A stretch of 64,000 nt of DNA from Chloroflexota bacterium (GCA_028877205.1 JAPPHY010000007.1:62001-126000), one strand, 5' to 3'. Numbered from the stretch's first letter, positions 16,095 through 25,458 are shown. Numbers and translations: made by a program. The notes: generated by a model from the letters alone, not told the origin.

Positions 16095-16155
16095 CCCGCT
16101 CAAGAGGTTCGACATGCTCACCCCCGTATCAAGTACGGGGCAGGCTATGAGCGGG
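16095..16155. repeat. REP-like hairpin repeat, copy 2
   Basis: 61-bp element with perfect 8-bp ends CCCGCTCA/TGAGCGGG and an internal hairpin CCCCGTA-TCAAG-TACGGGG (16122-16140). Contains GTTCGACATGCTCAC, close to the CGACAGGCTCA of the 49-kb element. Lies between the convergent HAD and proS genes. Confidence 0.7.
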
Positions 16156-16174
16156 TAGGTAGGATGCTCTGCCT

Positions 16175-17881
16175 CTACCCAGCCGTCCCCTCAAGCAGCG
16201 ACCGCACGGCATCCGCCACGCCGTCAAGCTCCACCGAGCGGCCCTCCGACTCATCGCGCCGCCTGAGCTCTACAGTGCCCCCGCGCAGCCCGCGCGGACC
16301 GACCACCACTCGAACCGGCAGCCCCAGCAGGTCGGCGTCGTTGAACTTCACACCCGCTGACTCCTCGCGGTCGTCGAAGAGCGTTTCGAGGCCCGCCCCA
16401 GTCAGCTGCCGGTAGAGATCACCGGCGGCCTGCATCACCTCCGGGTCGTCCACGTTCAGCGCCGCAAGGTACACCTGGTAGGGGGCGATCGCGTCCGGGA
16501 ACACGATGCCTTTCTCGTCGTTGTTCTGCTCGATGGCCGCCGCCAGCAGGCGCCCGACGCCTATGCCGTAGCAGCCCATGATGATCGGCTTCTGCGCGCC
16601 GTCCCTGTCCAGGTACGTGGCCTCCAGCGACTCGCTGTAGAAGGTGCCCAGCTTGAACACGTGGCCTACCTCGATCGCCCTGTCGGCCTGCAGCGGCGAG
16701 TCGCACCGCGGGCAGGCGTGTCCCGCCTGTGCCATGGCGATGTCTGCGATCACGTCCGGCTGGATGTCGCGGGGGTAACAGGCGTTGCGAACGTGGTAGT
16801 CGGGTCGGTTGGCGCCGACGACGAAGTTGGCGCCCGTCCGAATAGAGTCGTCGGCGATGGAGCGTATTCCCTCCAGCCCGATGGACGACGCGGAGCCGGC
16901 CACCAGGCCCGCCGCCTCCACCTCCTCAGGCGATGCCAGGCGCAGCTCGCGGCAGCCTAAGAGGCGGGTCAGCTTGATCTCGTTCACCTCCAGGTCGCCG
17001 CGGATGGTGACGAACACCACCTCTCCGTCGCAGGCGTAGAAGACGGCCTTGAGCGTCTTGGGGGCGGGAATGCCCAGGTGCACGCCCAGGTCCTCGATGG
17101 TCTTCATGCCGGGCGTGTGAATCTCCTCCAGAGGCAGAGGCTCCTCGTGCTCCAAGGGCGGCTTCACGCTTTCGGCGCGTTCCGCGTTAGCCGCGTAGTC
17201 GCAGCCGGAGCAGTGGATGAGCAGGTCTTCGCCGCTTTCGGCGGGCAGGAGAAACTCGTGGGAGTCCTTGCCGCCGATTGCGCCGCTGTCGGCCTCCGCC
17301 ATCACGGCGTTCAGGCCGCAGCGGCGGTAGATGTTGCGGTAGGCCTGCACCATAGCGTCGTAGCTGCGGTCCAGTCCTTCCTCGTCGGCGTCGAAGCTGT
17401 AGGCGTCCTTCATGTCGAACTCCCGCACGCGTATCAGGCCGCCGCGCGGGCGGGGTTCGTCGCGGAACTTGGTCTGTATCTGGTAGAGGATCTGCGGAAG
17501 ATCGCGATAGCTGTGGACATTGGCCTTGACCGTCTGCGTGACCACCTCCTCGTGCGTGGGGGCCATGACCAGCGAGCGGTCCCGGCGGTCCCTCAGCCCG
17601 AAGAGCGTCTGGCCCATCGCATCAGCGCGGCCGGTCGACTCCCACAGCTCCAGAGGATGGAGCGCGGGCATCCGCAGCTCGTGGCTGCCCGCCGCGTCCA
17701 TCTCCTGCCGGATGATGCTCTCAATCTTGCGGAGCGAGCGCCAGGCGAGCGGCATGTAGGTGTACACACCGGAGGCCACCTGCCTGATCATCCCGGACTT
17801 CAGGAGGAGACGATGGCTGGAGGTCTCGGCCTCCGCGGGCTCCTCCCGCAGCGTCTTGCCAAAGAAAGCGGACATTCGCAT
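16175..17881 (-). CDS. proS: Proline--tRNA ligase (bacterial type with editing insertion)
   Basis: 568 residues. Class II motifs are in GVYTYMPLAWRSLRKIESIIRQEM and the motif 2 region KFRDEPRPRGGLIRVREFDMKDAYSFD; the YbaK-like insertion that deacylates Ala-tRNA-Pro occupies about residues 230-390 (HTPGMKTIEDLGVHLGIPAPKTLKAVFY...). The catalytic core resumes with GCYGIGVGRLLAAAIEQN and ends in the anticodon-binding domain. ATG at 17881 with an AGGGG site. The zinc-finger gene lies 10 bp upstream in the same direction. Confidence 0.97.
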   Translation of the reverse strand: MRMSAFFGKTLREEPAEAETSSHRLLLKSGMIRQVASGVYTYMPLAWRSLRKIESIIRQEMDAAGSHELRMPALHPLELWESTGRADAMGQTLFGLRDRRDRSLVMAPTHEEVVTQTVKANVHSYRDLPQILYQIQTKFRDEPRPRGGLIRVREFDMKDAYSFDADEEGLDRSYDAMVQAYRNIYRRCGLNAVMAEADSGAIGGKDSHEFLLPAESGEDLLIHCSGCDYAANAERAESVKPPLEHEEPLPLEEIHTPGMKTIEDLGVHLGIPAPKTLKAVFYACDGEVVFVTIRGDLEVNEIKLTRLLGCRELRLASPEEVEAAGLVAGSASSIGLEGIRSIADDSIRTGANFVVGANRPDYHVRNACYPRDIQPDVIADIAMAQAGHACPRCDSPLQADRAIEVGHVFKLGTFYSESLEATYLDRDGAQKPIIMGCYGIGVGRLLAAAIEQNNDEKGIVFPDAIAPYQVYLAALNVDDPEVMQAAGDLYRQLTGAGLETLFDDREESAGVKFNDADLLGLPVRVVVGPRGLRGGTVELRRRDESEGRSVELDGVADAVRSLLEGTAG

Positions 17882-17891
17882 TGGCTTGCCC

Positions 17892-18338
17892 CTATCGGAA
17901 CAGGCCCTTCATGCGGTCGCCAAAGGACTTGGACTTGAACCGCCTCAGCATCCCGGCCCACTCATTCTCCGCGTCCTCGGAGCGCTTCAGGTCCTTCACA
18001 CGCTGCTTCATGATCTCCAGCACCCGCTTCTCCTCGCCGCTGTCCAGCCAGAAGCCGTGCTGGTTGGGGCAGAAGTCCATCTCCAGGTTGAAGGCGCGAT
18101 AGTGGAACATCTGCATCCCGCCGTCGCAGGTAGGGCAGTGTAGGTCTCCCACGTAGGAGCGGAACATTAACGAACCCTTCAACTCGTCGTCGTCCATCTG
18201 CCTGTCTTCCAGCAGGTCAAGCTCGTCGTACTCCAGCCACATGCCCTTGCAATCGGCGCAGCGGTCCACCTCGATGTCCTTGAACTTCTCGACCGACAGT
18301 GCGGACCGGCACCTTGGACAGACCATCCTGTTTATCAC
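17892..18338 (-). CDS. Zinc-ribbon (zf-TFIIB) protein
   Basis: 148 residues with two TFIIB-type zinc ribbons: CPRCRSALSVEKFKDIEVDRCADCKGMWLEYDEL (residues 7-41) and CPTCDGGMQMFHYRAFNLEMDFCPNQHGFWLDSGE (about 69-103). The CxxCxGxWLDxGE pattern defines the family, whose role is unknown. A basic C-terminal tail (RRFKSKSFGDRMKGLFR) follows. GTG start after GGAGG. Probably co-transcribed with proS, 10 bp downstream. Confidence 0.88.
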   Translation of the reverse strand: MINRMVCPRCRSALSVEKFKDIEVDRCADCKGMWLEYDELDLLEDRQMDDDELKGSLMFRSYVGDLHCPTCDGGMQMFHYRAFNLEMDFCPNQHGFWLDSGEEKRVLEIMKQRVKDLKRSEDAENEWAGMLRRFKSKSFGDRMKGLFR

Positions 18339-18455
18339 AACCAGACCTCCCGTTAGCGGAGCGCTGTTCCGTGTACGATACTCGGCAGATTAAGACCCGC
18401 GGGCGCGGTTGTCAATGAAGCCGACCGCCTGCGAGTCCCATGGGAGACCCTGTAC

Positions 18456-18461
18456 TATAAT
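18456..18461 (+). promoter_or_regulatory. -10 element upstream of aldo/keto reductase
   Basis: TATAAT, 42 bp before the ATG at 18504. No good -35 hexamer at standard spacing. Confidence 0.45.
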
Positions 18462-18503
18462 CTCTATGTAGGTCTTACGGCGTACTGCCCACCGGTAGAC
18501 GTG

Positions 18504-19484
18504 ATGAAATACCGCACCATAGCAGACACTGGAATCGAGGTCTCCACCATAGGCCTCGACATGTGGTCTCTTACCGGGCCCGAGGCGGCCGGACGCGACG
18601 AGCGCGAGACCCTGACCCTGCTCAGCGAGGCCATCGACTTGGGCATCACCCTCTTCGACACGGCGGATGTCCACGGCCGCGGCTACGGCGAGGAGCTGCT
18701 CGCCCGCGCGCTGGGCAGGGGCCGCAGCCGCTTCGTGGTTACCACGAAGGCCGGATACGACTTCTACTCCAATCCTCTCCTGGAACCGGACGCTGATCCC
18801 GCGCAGGACTTCTCGCCATCCTACGTACGCCGCGCCTGCGAGCAGAGCCTGCGGCGCCTGAAGAGCGACTACATCGACCTGTTCTACCTCCACTTCCCGC
18901 CCTGGGACGCGCTGGAGTCGGACGAGCTGTTCGAGACGCTGGACGCGCTGGTGCGCGAGGGCAAGGTCCGCTGTTTCGGCGTGGCGGTGGCGTCGGACGC
19001 GGAGCGCCTCGACGAGGGAGCCGATGCCATACGGGAGCGGCGTATACCAGCCATCCAGATCGCTCACAACATCCTGTGGCAGGAGCACGCACGGACCCTG
19101 GCGCCCGCCGGGCAACCGGGCGGCGCGCCGACGCTGCTGTGCCGCGTGCCCCACGCCTCCGGCCTGCTGGACGGCACCTACGACGCCCGCGCCGAGTACC
19201 CGGACGCCGATGAGCTGCTGCAAACGGACTTGCGAAAGCTCCGGATGCTGGACTTTCTGACGCACGAGACGGAGGCCACGATCGGCCAAGTTGCGCTGCA
19301 GTTCGTGCTGGCCGGCGAGCGAGTGGCCGCGGCCCTGCCCACCGTCACGAGCGCGGACAGGCTGCGGGAGTTCGCCGCGGCGGCCGACATGCCGGAGCTT
19401 GACGCCGCTACGCTATCGCGCATCGACGATCTGTACGTCAGCGGGTTCGGGCTGGAGGAAGGCGCGTCTGAGCGGGACGGTTAG
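18504..19484 (+). CDS. Aldo/keto reductase family protein with altered catalytic site
   Basis: 326 residues with a TIM-barrel AKR pattern. The aspartate block FDTADVHGRGYGEELLARALG is near residue 50, the lysine is in RFVVTTKAG, and the histidine is in YIDLFYLHFPPWDALES. In canonical AKRs the first block reads DTAxxYG with the catalytic tyrosine; here that position is His. The protein lacks obvious C-terminal NADPH motif variation that would name a substrate. GTG at 18501 is an alternative start. It ends convergently with the EVE gene, overlapping by 4 bp. Confidence 0.87.
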   Translation: MKYRTIADTGIEVSTIGLDMWSLTGPEAAGRDERETLTLLSEAIDLGITLFDTADVHGRGYGEELLARALGRGRSRFVVTTKAGYDFYSNPLLEPDADPAQDFSPSYVRRACEQSLRRLKSDYIDLFYLHFPPWDALESDELFETLDALVREGKVRCFGVAVASDAERLDEGADAIRERRIPAIQIAHNILWQEHARTLAPAGQPGGAPTLLCRVPHASGLLDGTYDARAEYPDADELLQTDLRKLRMLDFLTHETEATIGQVALQFVLAGERVAAALPTVTSADRLREFAAAADMPELDAATLSRIDDLYVSGFGLEEGASERDG

Positions 19485-19969
19485 TAGCCGTTCTGCGCCC
19501 GACGCTGCCGGGCCGAGCGAGAGTTCACCTTTCGCATCTCCTGCTCCAGCAGCTCGAAGTCTGCCTTGGGCAGGATGTGGAGGTTGCCTTGGAACGCCAG
19601 CGGCCACATCTCCGGAGGCCACCTGCGCACGTACTCCATGCGCGGGCCTATCTGCCTTGCGTCGAGGAACAGCTCATCGTCGAGCGCCACCTCAGGCCGG
19701 ATGTTCACCCTCCACGGGAAGTCGTCCGACCTGCCGTCGCTCTTCCAGATCAGCTCGTGACCCTCTGAGCACTTCGAGGTGATGGTGGCCGTTGCCCCGA
19801 ACCCCTGCACACCGGTAATGTAGAAGACCAGCCGGTCTCCCGGCTCCATGCGCTGCGCCTTGCGACGCTGGCGGGACATCATGCCCTGGAGCGAGAAGTC
19901 AAGTTCCCGTGTGATGTGAAAGTTCTCGAGGGAGCTGGCGACCATCCAGTAGGTCTTGCCCCTAGCCAA
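19481..19969 (-). CDS. EVE domain protein
   Basis: 162 residues. KTYWMVASSLENFHITRELDF, then MEPGDRLVFYITGVQGFGATATITS, and WRVNIRPEVALDDELFLDARQIGPRMEYVRRWPPEMWPLAFQGNLHILPKADFELLE match the EVE (PUA-like) fold that reads modified bases in DNA or RNA. Such proteins often serve in modification-dependent restriction, but a lone EVE protein can have an RNA role. TTG start after GGGAGAG. It lies about 100 bp after lexA on the same strand. Confidence 0.85.
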   Translation of the reverse strand: MARGKTYWMVASSLENFHITRELDFSLQGMMSRQRRKAQRMEPGDRLVFYITGVQGFGATATITSKCSEGHELIWKSDGRSDDFPWRVNIRPEVALDDELFLDARQIGPRMEYVRRWPPEMWPLAFQGNLHILPKADFELLEQEMRKVNSRSARQRRAQNGY

Positions 19970-20068
19970 TGCTCTCTCCCGTTGAATCTAATGCGGGTTG
20001 GATTCCGCGCCATCATAGTAACATGCTGCGGACGGCACGGCAAACGCGGCAGCGTGTAATTCCGGCAG

Positions 20069-20710
20069 CTACAGGTTGCTGCGGAGGACGGCCACCACCT
20101 TGCCCTGGACCTCTAGGTTCTCGGGGTCCACGTAGATGGGGCTCATGGTGGAGTTGGCGGGCTGGAGCCGGATGCGCTCGCCCTCGTTGTAGAAGCGCTT
20201 GAGCGTGACCTCCTTCTCCGTCTGGAGCCACGCCACAACCATGTCGCCGTTCTTCACAGAGTCCACGGGGCGCACGATCACGACGTCGCCGTCGTCCACC
20301 AAGGCGTCGATCATCGAGGTGCCCTTCACGCGCAGGGCGTATGCGTCCGCTGGGACCTCTCCCAGGAGGCCCTGAGGCACCTCAAGTTCGTCGATTGCTT
20401 CGAAGTCGCTCCACGACTCCTGCGTTGGCACGGGCGACGGCTCACCGGCCGCGATGTAGCCGAGCACGGGCACTCGACCGCGACGCCGGCCGCCCACCAG
20501 CACCTCGATGCCCCGCGAAACCTCGCGATCGCGGCGTATGTGACCCGACCGCTCCAGGATCCGCAGGTTGTAGTCGACCACGGACGTGGAGCTTATGCTG
20601 CATGCCTGCTGAATGTCGCGAATCGTGGGGGGATAGCTCCGCTCCTCGTAGAAGTCCTGGATGAACTCCAGGATACGCTTCTGCCTTGCGCTGAGACCCT
20701 TCTTTGCCAT
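20069..20710 (-). CDS. lexA: LexA repressor
   Basis: 213 residues from the ATG at 20710 (MAKKGLSARQKRIL); the track start at 20734 would lie over the operator. N-terminal winged helix with PPTIRDIQQACSISSTSVVDYNLRILERSGHI, autocleavage Ala-Gly in LGYIAAGEP, catalytic Ser in KGTSMIDALVDDGD and Lys in EVTLKRF. It represses SOS genes until RecA-stimulated self-cleavage. A consensus promoter with a GAAC-N4-GTTC box at its start site shows autoregulation. mazG is divergent. Confidence 0.97.
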   Translation of the reverse strand: MAKKGLSARQKRILEFIQDFYEERSYPPTIRDIQQACSISSTSVVDYNLRILERSGHIRRDREVSRGIEVLVGGRRRGRVPVLGYIAAGEPSPVPTQESWSDFEAIDELEVPQGLLGEVPADAYALRVKGTSMIDALVDDGDVVIVRPVDSVKNGDMVVAWLQTEKEVTLKRFYNEGERIRLQPANSTMSPIYVDPENLEVQGKVVAVLRSNL

Positions 20711-20726
20711 TTGACTACTCCTCAAT

Positions 20727-20738
20727 GAACGCATGTTC
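20727..20738 (-). promoter_or_regulatory. SOS (LexA) box of lexA
   Basis: GAAC GCAT GTTC, the Gram-positive-type box CGAAC-N4-GTTCG, 16 bp before the lexA start and just downstream of its -10, so bound LexA would block initiation. Confidence 0.88.
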
Positions 20739-20744
20739 GTGGCG

Positions 20745-20773
20745 ACAATAGCACATGTGATTCAACCTGTCAA
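20745..20773 (-). promoter_or_regulatory. Promoter of lexA
   Basis: Minus strand TTGACA, 17 bp, TATTGT. The SOS box begins 6 bp after the -10. Confidence 0.85.
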
Positions 20774-20804
20774 CGGCAGCCTGCGGGAACGCTTACGGCA
20801 TCCC

Positions 20805-20833
20805 TTGCCCCTGGGGTTCGGCTTGCCTATAAT
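20805..20833 (+). promoter_or_regulatory. Promoter upstream of mazG
   Basis: TTGCCC, 17 bp, TATAAT. The transcript would have a leader of about 120 nt before the mazG GTG at 20963, in which I see no clear regulatory fold. Confidence 0.65.
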
Positions 20834-20962
20834 CAGCCGTGGCGGGAGCGAACTCTCTTTGTTGGCAATCGCTATCGGCATCGTCCAGACACGACTCCGG
20901 GAAACATCTGCGACTGGACTGCTCACAACGGCCATCGCAGCCCGATTGAAAGGCAGGCACAA

Positions 20963-21736
20963 GTGGACCAGCCCGGCGGGACATATCAGGCCCTGGACAG
21001 CGTCGTAGCGCGGCTGCTCGGCCCAGGCGGCTGCCCCTGGGACCGGGAGCAGACGCACCAGTCGCTGAAGCGCTACCTGCTGGAGGAGTGCTACGAGTTC
21101 ATGGAGGCAGTCGACGCCGGCGATGCCAAGGGCATGATGGAGGAGCTAGGCGACATCCTGGCGCAGGTCGCTCTTCACATCCGGCTTGCGGAGGAGGCGG
21201 GCACGTTCAGCGCGGAGGACGTGTTCAGCGCCATTGGAGACAAGCTGGAGCGCAGGCACCCTCACGTCTTCGGCGACGACCAGGCCGACACGCCGGAGCA
21301 GGTGAAAGCCAAGTGGGAGGAGATCAAGCGGCAGGAGCGCGGCGAGTCCGCGTCGCGGCTGGGGCAGGTGCCGGAGTACCTGCCCGCGCTGGCCCAGGCG
21401 CAGCTGATCCAGGACCGGGCCGCGATCGCCGCGTTCGACTGGGACCGCGCGGACGACGTGCTCGAGAAGGTTGAGGAGGAGGTTCGCGAGCTGGGCGAGG
21501 CCTCCAGCGACGGCGAGCGCGAGGCCGAGATGGGCGACGTGCTGTTCTCGCTGGTGAACTCCGGCCGCTGGCTTGGGATACGGATGGAGGACTCCCTGCG
21601 GGGCGCAAACCGTCGCTTCACTCGCCGATTCGTGCAGATGGAAAAGCTCTGCGCTGAGCGAGGCGTGGACTTCGCAGGCCTGACCATGGAAGAAAAGGAG
21701 TCCCTCTGGCAGGAGGCCAAGAGGAACGTGGGCTAG
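20963..21736 (+). CDS. mazG: Nucleoside triphosphate pyrophosphohydrolase MazG
   Basis: 257 residues with two MazG repeats. The first has [28 protein letters not shown]...[11 protein letters not shown] and the second [30 protein letters not shown]; each has the EExxE and ExxD metal ligands. It hydrolyses non-canonical and excess NTPs to NMP and PPi. GTG start after AGGCAGGCACAA. leuB starts 35 bp later. Divergent from lexA but no SOS box is seen on its own promoter. Confidence 0.94.
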   Translation: MDQPGGTYQALDSVVARLLGPGGCPWDREQTHQSLKRYLLEECYEFMEAVDAGDAKGMMEELGDILAQVALHIRLAEEAGTFSAEDVFSAIGDKLERRHPHVFGDDQADTPEQVKAKWEEIKRQERGESASRLGQVPEYLPALAQAQLIQDRAAIAAFDWDRADDVLEKVEEEVRELGEASSDGEREAEMGDVLFSLVNSGRWLGIRMEDSLRGANRRFTRRFVQMEKLCAERGVDFAGLTMEEKESLWQEAKRNVG

Positions 21737-21771
21737 ACCCGACATCATCCGAAGAAAGGCTGGAAATTGCC

Positions 21772-22881
21772 ATGCAGTTGAATATCGCACTCCTACCGGG
21801 CGACGGCGTAGGACCCGAGGTCATCGCAGAGGGCGTGAAGGTCCTCCGGCGCGTGGAGCAACTCACGGATGCGCCCTTCAACCTGGAGACGGAGCTTGTC
21901 GGCGGCATCGCCATAGACGAGGTGGGCAACCCCCTGCCCGCGGCGGCGCTCGACCTGGCGCGCAGGAGCCACGCGGTGCTCTTTGGCGCGGTCGGCGGCC
22001 CCAAGTGGGACGACCCGCTTGCGCCCCATCGCCCGGAGGACGCCATACTGGGCCTGCGGAAGGCACTGGGGCTGTTCGCCAACCTGAGGCCCGTCAAGGT
22101 CTTCCCGTCCCTCATCAACTCCAGCTCCATCAAGCCGTCCGTCCTGGAGGGCGTGGACATCCTCGTGATCCGCGAGCTGACCGGCGGCCTCTACTTCGCA
22201 AAGCCGAAGAAGCGGTGGCAGACCTCCCGTGGCCGGCGCGGCGTGGATACGCTGCGATACACCGAGGGCGAGATCGTGCGCGCCCTGCGCGTAGGTTTCG
22301 AGCTGGCGCGCCGGCGCCGCGGAAAGCTCACATCCGTGGACAAGGCCAACGTGCTGGAGAGCTCGCGCCTGTGGCGCGAGATCGCCATCGAGCTGGGCAA
22401 GGAGTACCCGGACGTGGAGCTGGAGCATATGCTGGTGGACTCGTGCGCGATGGCGCTGGTGAGGACGCCGTCGCGGTTCGACGTGCTGGTAGCCGAGAAC
22501 ATGTTCGGCGACATCCTGACGGACGAGGCGGCGATCCTGGCCGGATCGCTCGGAATGCTGCCGTCGGCCAGCCTCGCGGGCATCCCGCGCGAGGCGGGGC
22601 GCAGGGGCCGTCCGGCCCTGGGCCTCTACGAGCCCATCCACGGCAGCGCGCCGGACATCGCCGGGCAGGGCAAGGCTAACCCCATCGCCACCATCCTGAG
22701 CGTGGCGTTCATGCTTCGCTACTCGCTGGGGCTGTCGGACGCGGGAGCGGCGGTGGAGCAGGCCGTGGAGCGCGTGCTGGAGCAGGGCTACCGCACCCAG
22801 GACATTGCGGAGGAGGGCGCGGGCAGCGTACTGAGCACTACGGAGATGGGCCAGCGCATAGTGGACGCGATCGAGGTGTAG
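21772..22881 (+). CDS. leuB: 3-isopropylmalate dehydrogenase
   Basis: 369 residues. It oxidises and decarboxylates 3-isopropylmalate for leucine. [18 protein letters not shown] starts the fold; [26 protein letters not shown], the [14 protein letters not shown] stretch (family ELTGGIYFG), [13 protein letters not shown], and [25 protein letters not shown] plus [25 protein letters not shown] are the substrate, Mg and NAD motifs. Placed after mazG rather than other leu genes. No leuC or leuD lies in the window. Confidence 0.95.
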   Translation: MQLNIALLPGDGVGPEVIAEGVKVLRRVEQLTDAPFNLETELVGGIAIDEVGNPLPAAALDLARRSHAVLFGAVGGPKWDDPLAPHRPEDAILGLRKALGLFANLRPVKVFPSLINSSSIKPSVLEGVDILVIRELTGGLYFAKPKKRWQTSRGRRGVDTLRYTEGEIVRALRVGFELARRRRGKLTSVDKANVLESSRLWREIAIELGKEYPDVELEHMLVDSCAMALVRTPSRFDVLVAENMFGDILTDEAAILAGSLGMLPSASLAGIPREAGRRGRPALGLYEPIHGSAPDIAGQGKANPIATILSVAFMLRYSLGLSDAGAAVEQAVERVLEQGYRTQDIAEEGAGSVLSTTEMGQRIVDAIEV

Positions 22882-22905
22882 CGGGAGGCGCGGCGGGAAC
22901 AAGAC

Positions 22906-22934
22906 TGGACAACCCTTCGCGGACTCTCTATCAT
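22906..22934 (+). promoter_or_regulatory. Promoter of the ATP-grasp/alpha-E pair
   Basis: TGGACA, 17 bp, TATCAT, about 80 bp before the ATG at 23014. Confidence 0.55.
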
Positions 22935-23013
22935 AGCCACAGTTCCGCTCGCAGGCGCGGCCCGCGGGCAACCTCGGTATCGGGTTCCGGCTCTCGCCAC
23001 TTGCCGGAGGTCG

Positions 23014-24480
23014 ATGCCAACCATCGGCCGGGAGGAACGGGCCTCCGTGGACTTCGACAGCTACAACCTCGACCCCGCCATCTACGACGAGATGTTCCTG
23101 CCGGACGGGACTCCCCGGGAACACTGCCGCGAGCTCTACAACACGCTCCTCGGTCTAACGGTCGAGGAGGTCTCGACCATGCAGGAGCGCGTGACCCGCT
23201 CGTTTTCCAACGAGGGCATCTCCTTCAAGGTATACGGCGAAGACCAGGAGGAGGAGCGCATCATCCCCGTCGACTGCCTGCCCCGCATAGTCTCAGCCGA
23301 GGACTGGAGCCTGCTGGAGCGCGGCCTCGCGCAACGCCTCAAGACCCTCAACCTGTTCCTGGAAGACGTCTACAACGACGCCCGCATCATCCGCGACGGC
23401 GTCATACCGGAGGACGTGGTCACCGAGTGCCCCCACTACCGGCGGGAACTGAAGGGATTCTCGGCGCCTCAGGGCGCGTGGGCCGTCATCTGCGGCACGG
23501 ACGTAGTCCGAACCAACGACGGCTTTCACATCCTGGAGGACAACCTGCGCGTACCCTCCGGCATGTCATACATGATAGCCAACCGCAAGGCGATCAAGGC
23601 CACCATGAGGCGGCTGTTCCGTACCTCGCGCGTCTACGGGGTTGAGCGGTACGGCGAGACCCTGCTGACGACCCTGCGCGAGCTGGCTCCGGAGGGCGTT
23701 ACCTACCCGGCGATCGCCCTGCTCACGCCCGGCGTCTACAACTCCGCATTCTATGAGCACATGTTCCTGGCCCACGAGCTGGGCGCAGAGCTGGTGGAGG
23801 GACGCGACCTGCTCGTCGAGGGCGGCTACGTGTACATGCGCACCTCCCAGGGCCTCCGGCGCGTCGACATCATCTACCGCCGCGTGGACGACGACTTCCT
23901 GGACCCGCTGGTATTTCGCCAGGACTCGATGCTCGGGGTGCCCGGCCTGCTCGACGTCTACAAGCGCGGCAACGTCACGCTGGCCAACGCCCCCGGCACA
24001 GGCGTCGCCGACGACAAGAGCGTCTACGCCTACGTGCCGGACATGATGCGCTACTACCTGGGTGAGGAACCCCTGATCTCAAACGTGGAGACCTACCTCT
24101 GCCGGCGCCCCCGCGACCTGGAGTACACGCTGGACAACATGCAGGACCTGGTCGTGAAGCGGGTGGGCGAGTCGGGCGGCTACGGCATGATCGTCGGTCC
24201 CCACGCAACTCCCGAGGAGCGCGCCGACTACGCAGTTCAGCTGCGCGCCAATCCCGCCGACTTCATCTCGCAGCCCGTCCTCTCGCTGTCGCGCTCCCCG
24301 TGTCTTGTCGACGGCCACTTCGAGCCGCGGCACGTAGACCTGAGGCCCTTCGTGCTGCAAGGCCAAGTAAACCGTGTCGTGACGGGCGCCTTCTGCCGCG
24401 TCGCCCTGCGGCGTGGCAGCCTGGTCGTGAACTCAAGCCAGGGCGGCGGCGGCAAGGACGTCTGGGTGCTGGAGGGCTGA
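23014..24480 (+). CDS. Circularly permuted type 2 ATP-grasp protein
   Basis: 488 residues. YDEMFLPDGTPREHCRELYNTL, GRDLLVEGGYVYMRTSQGLRRVDIIYRRVDDDFLDPL, VTLANAPGTGVADDKSVYAYVPDMMRYYLGEEP and LVVKRVGESGGYGMIVG are the conserved blocks of the DUF404/407 family. ATP-grasp enzymes ligate a carboxylate to an amine or thiol; the product here is unknown, though a peptide ligase is the usual guess. It is paired with an alpha-E protein 5 bp downstream, as in most genomes, but the third usual partner, a transglutaminase-like protease, is missing nearby. Confidence 0.92.
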   Translation: MPTIGREERASVDFDSYNLDPAIYDEMFLPDGTPREHCRELYNTLLGLTVEEVSTMQERVTRSFSNEGISFKVYGEDQEEERIIPVDCLPRIVSAEDWSLLERGLAQRLKTLNLFLEDVYNDARIIRDGVIPEDVVTECPHYRRELKGFSAPQGAWAVICGTDVVRTNDGFHILEDNLRVPSGMSYMIANRKAIKATMRRLFRTSRVYGVERYGETLLTTLRELAPEGVTYPAIALLTPGVYNSAFYEHMFLAHELGAELVEGRDLLVEGGYVYMRTSQGLRRVDIIYRRVDDDFLDPLVFRQDSMLGVPGLLDVYKRGNVTLANAPGTGVADDKSVYAYVPDMMRYYLGEEPLISNVETYLCRRPRDLEYTLDNMQDLVVKRVGESGGYGMIVGPHATPEERADYAVQLRANPADFISQPVLSLSRSPCLVDGHFEPRHVDLRPFVLQGQVNRVVTGAFCRVALRRGSLVVNSSQGGGGKDVWVLEG

Positions 24481-24485
24481 CGAGA

Positions 24486-25436
24486 GTGCTAGCCAGAAGT
24501 GCTGAAGGCCTCTACTGGATGGGCCGATACCTGGAGCGTGCGGGCCACCTGTGCCGCCTGCTTCGGCTGCAGACGGAGGCGCTGGTGGACCGGCCCATCG
24601 TTGAGATCTACGCAGGCTGGAGCCTGATCTACCGCAGCCTCGACCGCGAGCCTCCCGGCGGCAGTCTGGTGGTTGTCAGCAGCGACGACTTCACCCTGGC
24701 AGACTCGTTCACACTGGCCGACGACTTGACGTTTGAGCCCTCAAATCCAGACTCCATCCGCAGCTGCTTCGTCATGGGCCGCGAGAACGCACGACAGATG
24801 CGCCACTACATATCCGGCGAGATGTGGCTGCGACTCAACCTGGCCTACCTTCGCATGCAGGGACGCGGCATAAGCGAGATCTGGCGGACATCGCCGGAGG
24901 GGTTCTACGCGGAGACGGAGGCGGACATAGACACCTTCATGGGCACGGCGGCCGCAACCATGTACCGCGACCTGGCCTGGCGCTTCGCGCAGCTTGGACG
25001 CTTCATAGAGCGGGCTCAGGCGCTGGCGTCTTTGCTGCTGACGCAGACCACCCTCGACGGCGAAGCGGAGGAGCCGTCGGAGACGGACTGGACGGGGTTG
25101 CTGCGCCTGCACCACGCGCTGGATGCCTACGGCCGAATCTACGGGGTGGAGGTCCTGCCCGCGCATGCCCTAGACCTTTTGGCCACCGACCCGCTGCTGC
25201 CGGACTCCATAGGCCACTCGGTGGACAGGGTATCGGAGGAGCTGAAGGCGATAGGATCTGGCATCGACGACGAGGCAGTGGCCGCCGCGCGACGGCTGGC
25301 CGGACGCCTGAGCGGGCTTGTCCACCACCAGTGGCCGGACAGCGAAGACCACTCGGCGCTGCTGGCGCAAACGGTCCGCGACTGCCGCCGCCTCCACGAG
25401 CTGGTCACCGCCGCATACTTCCGCCACGCGGGCTAG
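24486..25436 (+). CDS. Alpha-E domain (DUF403) protein
   Basis: 316 residues from the GTG at 24486; the track frame starts earlier inside the previous gene. LARSAEGLYWMGRYLERAGHLCRLLRL is the hallmark start of the all-alpha family. Further blocks NARQMRHYISGEMWLRLN and YRDLAWRFAQLGRFIERAQALASLLLTQ are also typical. It works with the neighbouring ATP-grasp protein; biochemical role unknown. Convergent with amtB, 22 bp between stops. Confidence 0.91.
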   Translation: MLARSAEGLYWMGRYLERAGHLCRLLRLQTEALVDRPIVEIYAGWSLIYRSLDREPPGGSLVVVSSDDFTLADSFTLADDLTFEPSNPDSIRSCFVMGRENARQMRHYISGEMWLRLNLAYLRMQGRGISEIWRTSPEGFYAETEADIDTFMGTAAATMYRDLAWRFAQLGRFIERAQALASLLLTQTTLDGEAEEPSETDWTGLLRLHHALDAYGRIYGVEVLPAHALDLLATDPLLPDSIGHSVDRVSEELKAIGSGIDDEAVAAARRLAGRLSGLVHHQWPDSEDHSALLAQTVRDCRRLHELVTAAYFRHAG

Positions 25437-25458
25437 CGGCGAACTCGCCTGCCGCCCT

